Source: Protonemura montana
Lineage: Eukaryota; Arthropoda; Insecta; Plecoptera; Nemouridae
Direction: 5' to 3'
Length of the DNA: 64,000 nucleotides
Assembly (NCBI GenBank): GCA_947568835.1
Contig: OX387602.1
Coordinates: 26,091,021 to 26,155,020, forward strand
Shown piece after piece: positions 62,607 through 64,000 of the stretch (positions within the stretch are counted from its first letter, which is position 1; each line of letters begins with the position of its first letter). Below the pieces are notes generated by a model. That model was not told the origin of the DNA. It saw only the letters and a list, made by a program, of their open reading frames with translations, and searched no databases. Made by a program: the position numbers and the translations under genes.

Positions 62607-63120
62607 CTGCTGGAAACTACACGCGGACAATGACTATAGATCTACAACATATTTTAATAAATATTATGCAATATAGAATTATATTTTTACAGTGCTAACG
62701 CTCTTATTATATATTATACTAACAGATTTTCACATCACGCACGATTAAAGTTTTTTGAATTTTAAATCCGAGCATTTCGTGTTATTGGAGTTTCGGTTTG
62801 GCGGTGATTTTAATTCCCTTTTGTTTTCAATCGATAGCGGTGGGCCAAAGCAACTTGCATGAAATTCATTTCTCATTCTGTTTTGAGAAGAAAGTTTGAT
62901 TATTTCTACGCCTGAATAAGAGGACCACGAGGTATAAAAGTAACATCGTGGGTTGGGAAAACCTAATGGCCAAAACATACAAAAAAACGATCGATATTTC
63001 CTCTAGAACTGGCGCCATTATGCGTTAGATTAGTCAAGGGGAGTGCGCAGAAATGAAGGCGCATATATAAGATTTCACCTTCGCGTTCGCGAGCTGCTCG
63101 GCTACGAAGACGTCAATGAC
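62607..63120. other. stum 3' flank
   Basis: Contains the stum 3' end and AT-rich spacer up to the promoter of the next gene. No other feature is seen. Confidence 0.45.
62656..62661 (+). terminator. Candidate stum polyadenylation signal
   Basis: AATAAA 50 bp after the stum stop codon, in TTTTAATAAATATT. Confidence 0.55.
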
Positions 63121-63134
63121 GTTCCCATAGCAAC
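63121..63134 (+). promoter_or_regulatory. RFX-type X-box
   Basis: GTTCCCATAGCAAC fits the RFX X-box consensus (GTTNCC, two-base spacer, GGNAAC-like half site with one deviation), an imperfect inverted repeat. It lies 153 bp upstream of the ATG at 63287. RFX X-boxes at this distance mark ciliary genes in worms, flies and vertebrates. Confidence 0.65.
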
Positions 63135-63286
63135 GGCCGACACACTAATTGTTATTCAAAAATGGCACTCCTTTCTTGCTCTTGACGTTATCATTTAATT
63201 TCTTGTTGAGTGATAACATGCAAGGCGTAACAAAATTTCTATCGTTTCTAATTTAAAATAAAGTGTTCACGTTAAAATCTGTGAAA

Positions 63287-64000
63287 ATGAAGTCTAGTAA
63301 GGTACCGACTGTTGCACGCAAGACCAACTATCGTGAGGGTCGTCCCAATGACTACATCTATGGTAATTTTGACCTGATTTTAGCATCAAAATATAAGTAT
63401 TGATCGTTAATGTTAACATAGTTTCACTTTCTTTGGAATGCTTCTTTTGCAGATCCCATATACTTTGTGTCAGGAGCAAAGGACCATGACCGCTGCTCGA
63501 TGGCAGCTGTCAAAGAGACCGCAGAGTTCGTGAGTAGAAAAAAAATCGTTTTATCCGTCAACAATGAAAAAATGAGAAGTTTGAAACCGGTCTGATTGTT
63601 CTTATTTTGGTTACAGCAAATATGTCCGGTGTACAATTCAATGTTCACCGATCTCAAAACTCACCCCCGAAATGTGCTAGCACTAAAAAGTTTGGACAAG
63701 ATACCCAAATTCGTCGACAAATCTTGGATTGGAAAGCAAAGGTTGCGCTTGAAATCATCTCGTGGTCTCTAGCTCTAAGCATTCTCAGGGGAAATATGTC
63801 TGTCATAGAAACGCACAATAACATTTCAGGGCGATGGAACTACACAAAGAGGGTTCAAAAACTATCGACGTCGCCGGAGTGGATCGCCATCGCTTTTTCA
63901 ACGCCGGGTAAGTTTATAACCGTGGCACTCCAAAGCGTACGTCGTGGAGCTTGTGAACGACCAGCTGGTTTCTGACAGACCGTCGGGCCCGATCTACGAG
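63287..64000 (+). CDS. Unrecognised gene, 5' part, probably ciliary
   Basis: Five exons with GT/AG junctions join in phase and run off the window: 63287-63362, 63453-63529, 63617-63741, 63830-63907 and 63979-64000. Introns are short (71-90 bp). The protein begins MKSSKVPTVARKTNYREGRP and includes DPIYFVSGAKDHDRC, VYNSMFTDLKTHPRNVL, FVDKSWIGKQRAMELHKEG and DRHRFFNAG. It is polar and basic, with no signal peptide or membrane segment. I do not recognise the family. The start is the first ATG, in AAAATGA, and the frame stays open. The last junction could be placed differently: the CAG acceptor at 63976-63978 keeps phase and gives an intron of normal size. The X-box upstream suggests an axonemal or other ciliary role; this is inference. 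Confidence 0.7.

Overview
The window is animal nuclear DNA: AT-rich intergenic and intronic sequence carrying GC-richer, spliced exons with GT/AG junctions, plus several families of short retroposons and DNA transposons. The gene set (a P5A-ATPase, RAB14, a TJAP1/BEGAIN-like scaffold, RBM25 and a stum/SPEC3 mechanosensory protein) and the stum architecture point to an invertebrate, most likely an arthropod. I cannot name the species from the sequence alone.

Layout. 1-6.4 kb is a repeat field: a 5S-rRNA-derived SINE with four tandem promoter units, several tRNA-like elements with tandem 52-bp heads, mini- and microsatellites and a C-rich block. 6.6-7.1 kb holds a possible two-exon 5' end of an unrecognised minus-strand gene. 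9.8-19.0 kb is a complete 16-coding-exon ATP13A1 (P5A-ATPase) on the plus strand. 21.0-22.1 kb is a three-coding-exon RAB14. 26.8-29.8 kb is a six-exon TJAP1/BEGAIN-like coiled-coil gene on the minus strand, divergent from a complete 16-coding-exon RBM25 at 31.0-47.7 kb. RBM25 introns hold a ~497-bp unclassified repeat (also present in ATP13A1), a tRNA-type SINE, a hAT-like non-autonomous element, a 3.0-kb pogo-type transposon with an open transposase frame and a 391-bp fold-back element. 47.7-55.2 kb is gene-poor (poly-C tract, third 5S-SINE copy, pentanucleotide array). 55.2-62.6 kb is stum in six coding exons. 63.3 kb to the end is the 5' part of an unrecognised gene with a canonical RFX X-box upstream, which suggests a ciliary role.

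The genes are ordinary independent eukaryotic units rather than an operon: an ER membrane P-type ATPase, a Golgi/endosome Rab, a junction/synapse-type scaffold, a splicing regulator, a membrane mechanotransduction factor and a probable ciliary protein. Coding phases were joined by hand across every junction in the five complete models and stay open throughout (1158, 215, 600, 899 and 1169 residues).

The most unusual content is in the repeats. Two unrelated Pol III-type retroposon families (5S-derived and tRNA-like), and possibly a third, have tandemly multiplied their promoter-bearing heads. An intron of ATP13A1 carries a Penelope-type hammerhead ribozyme motif.
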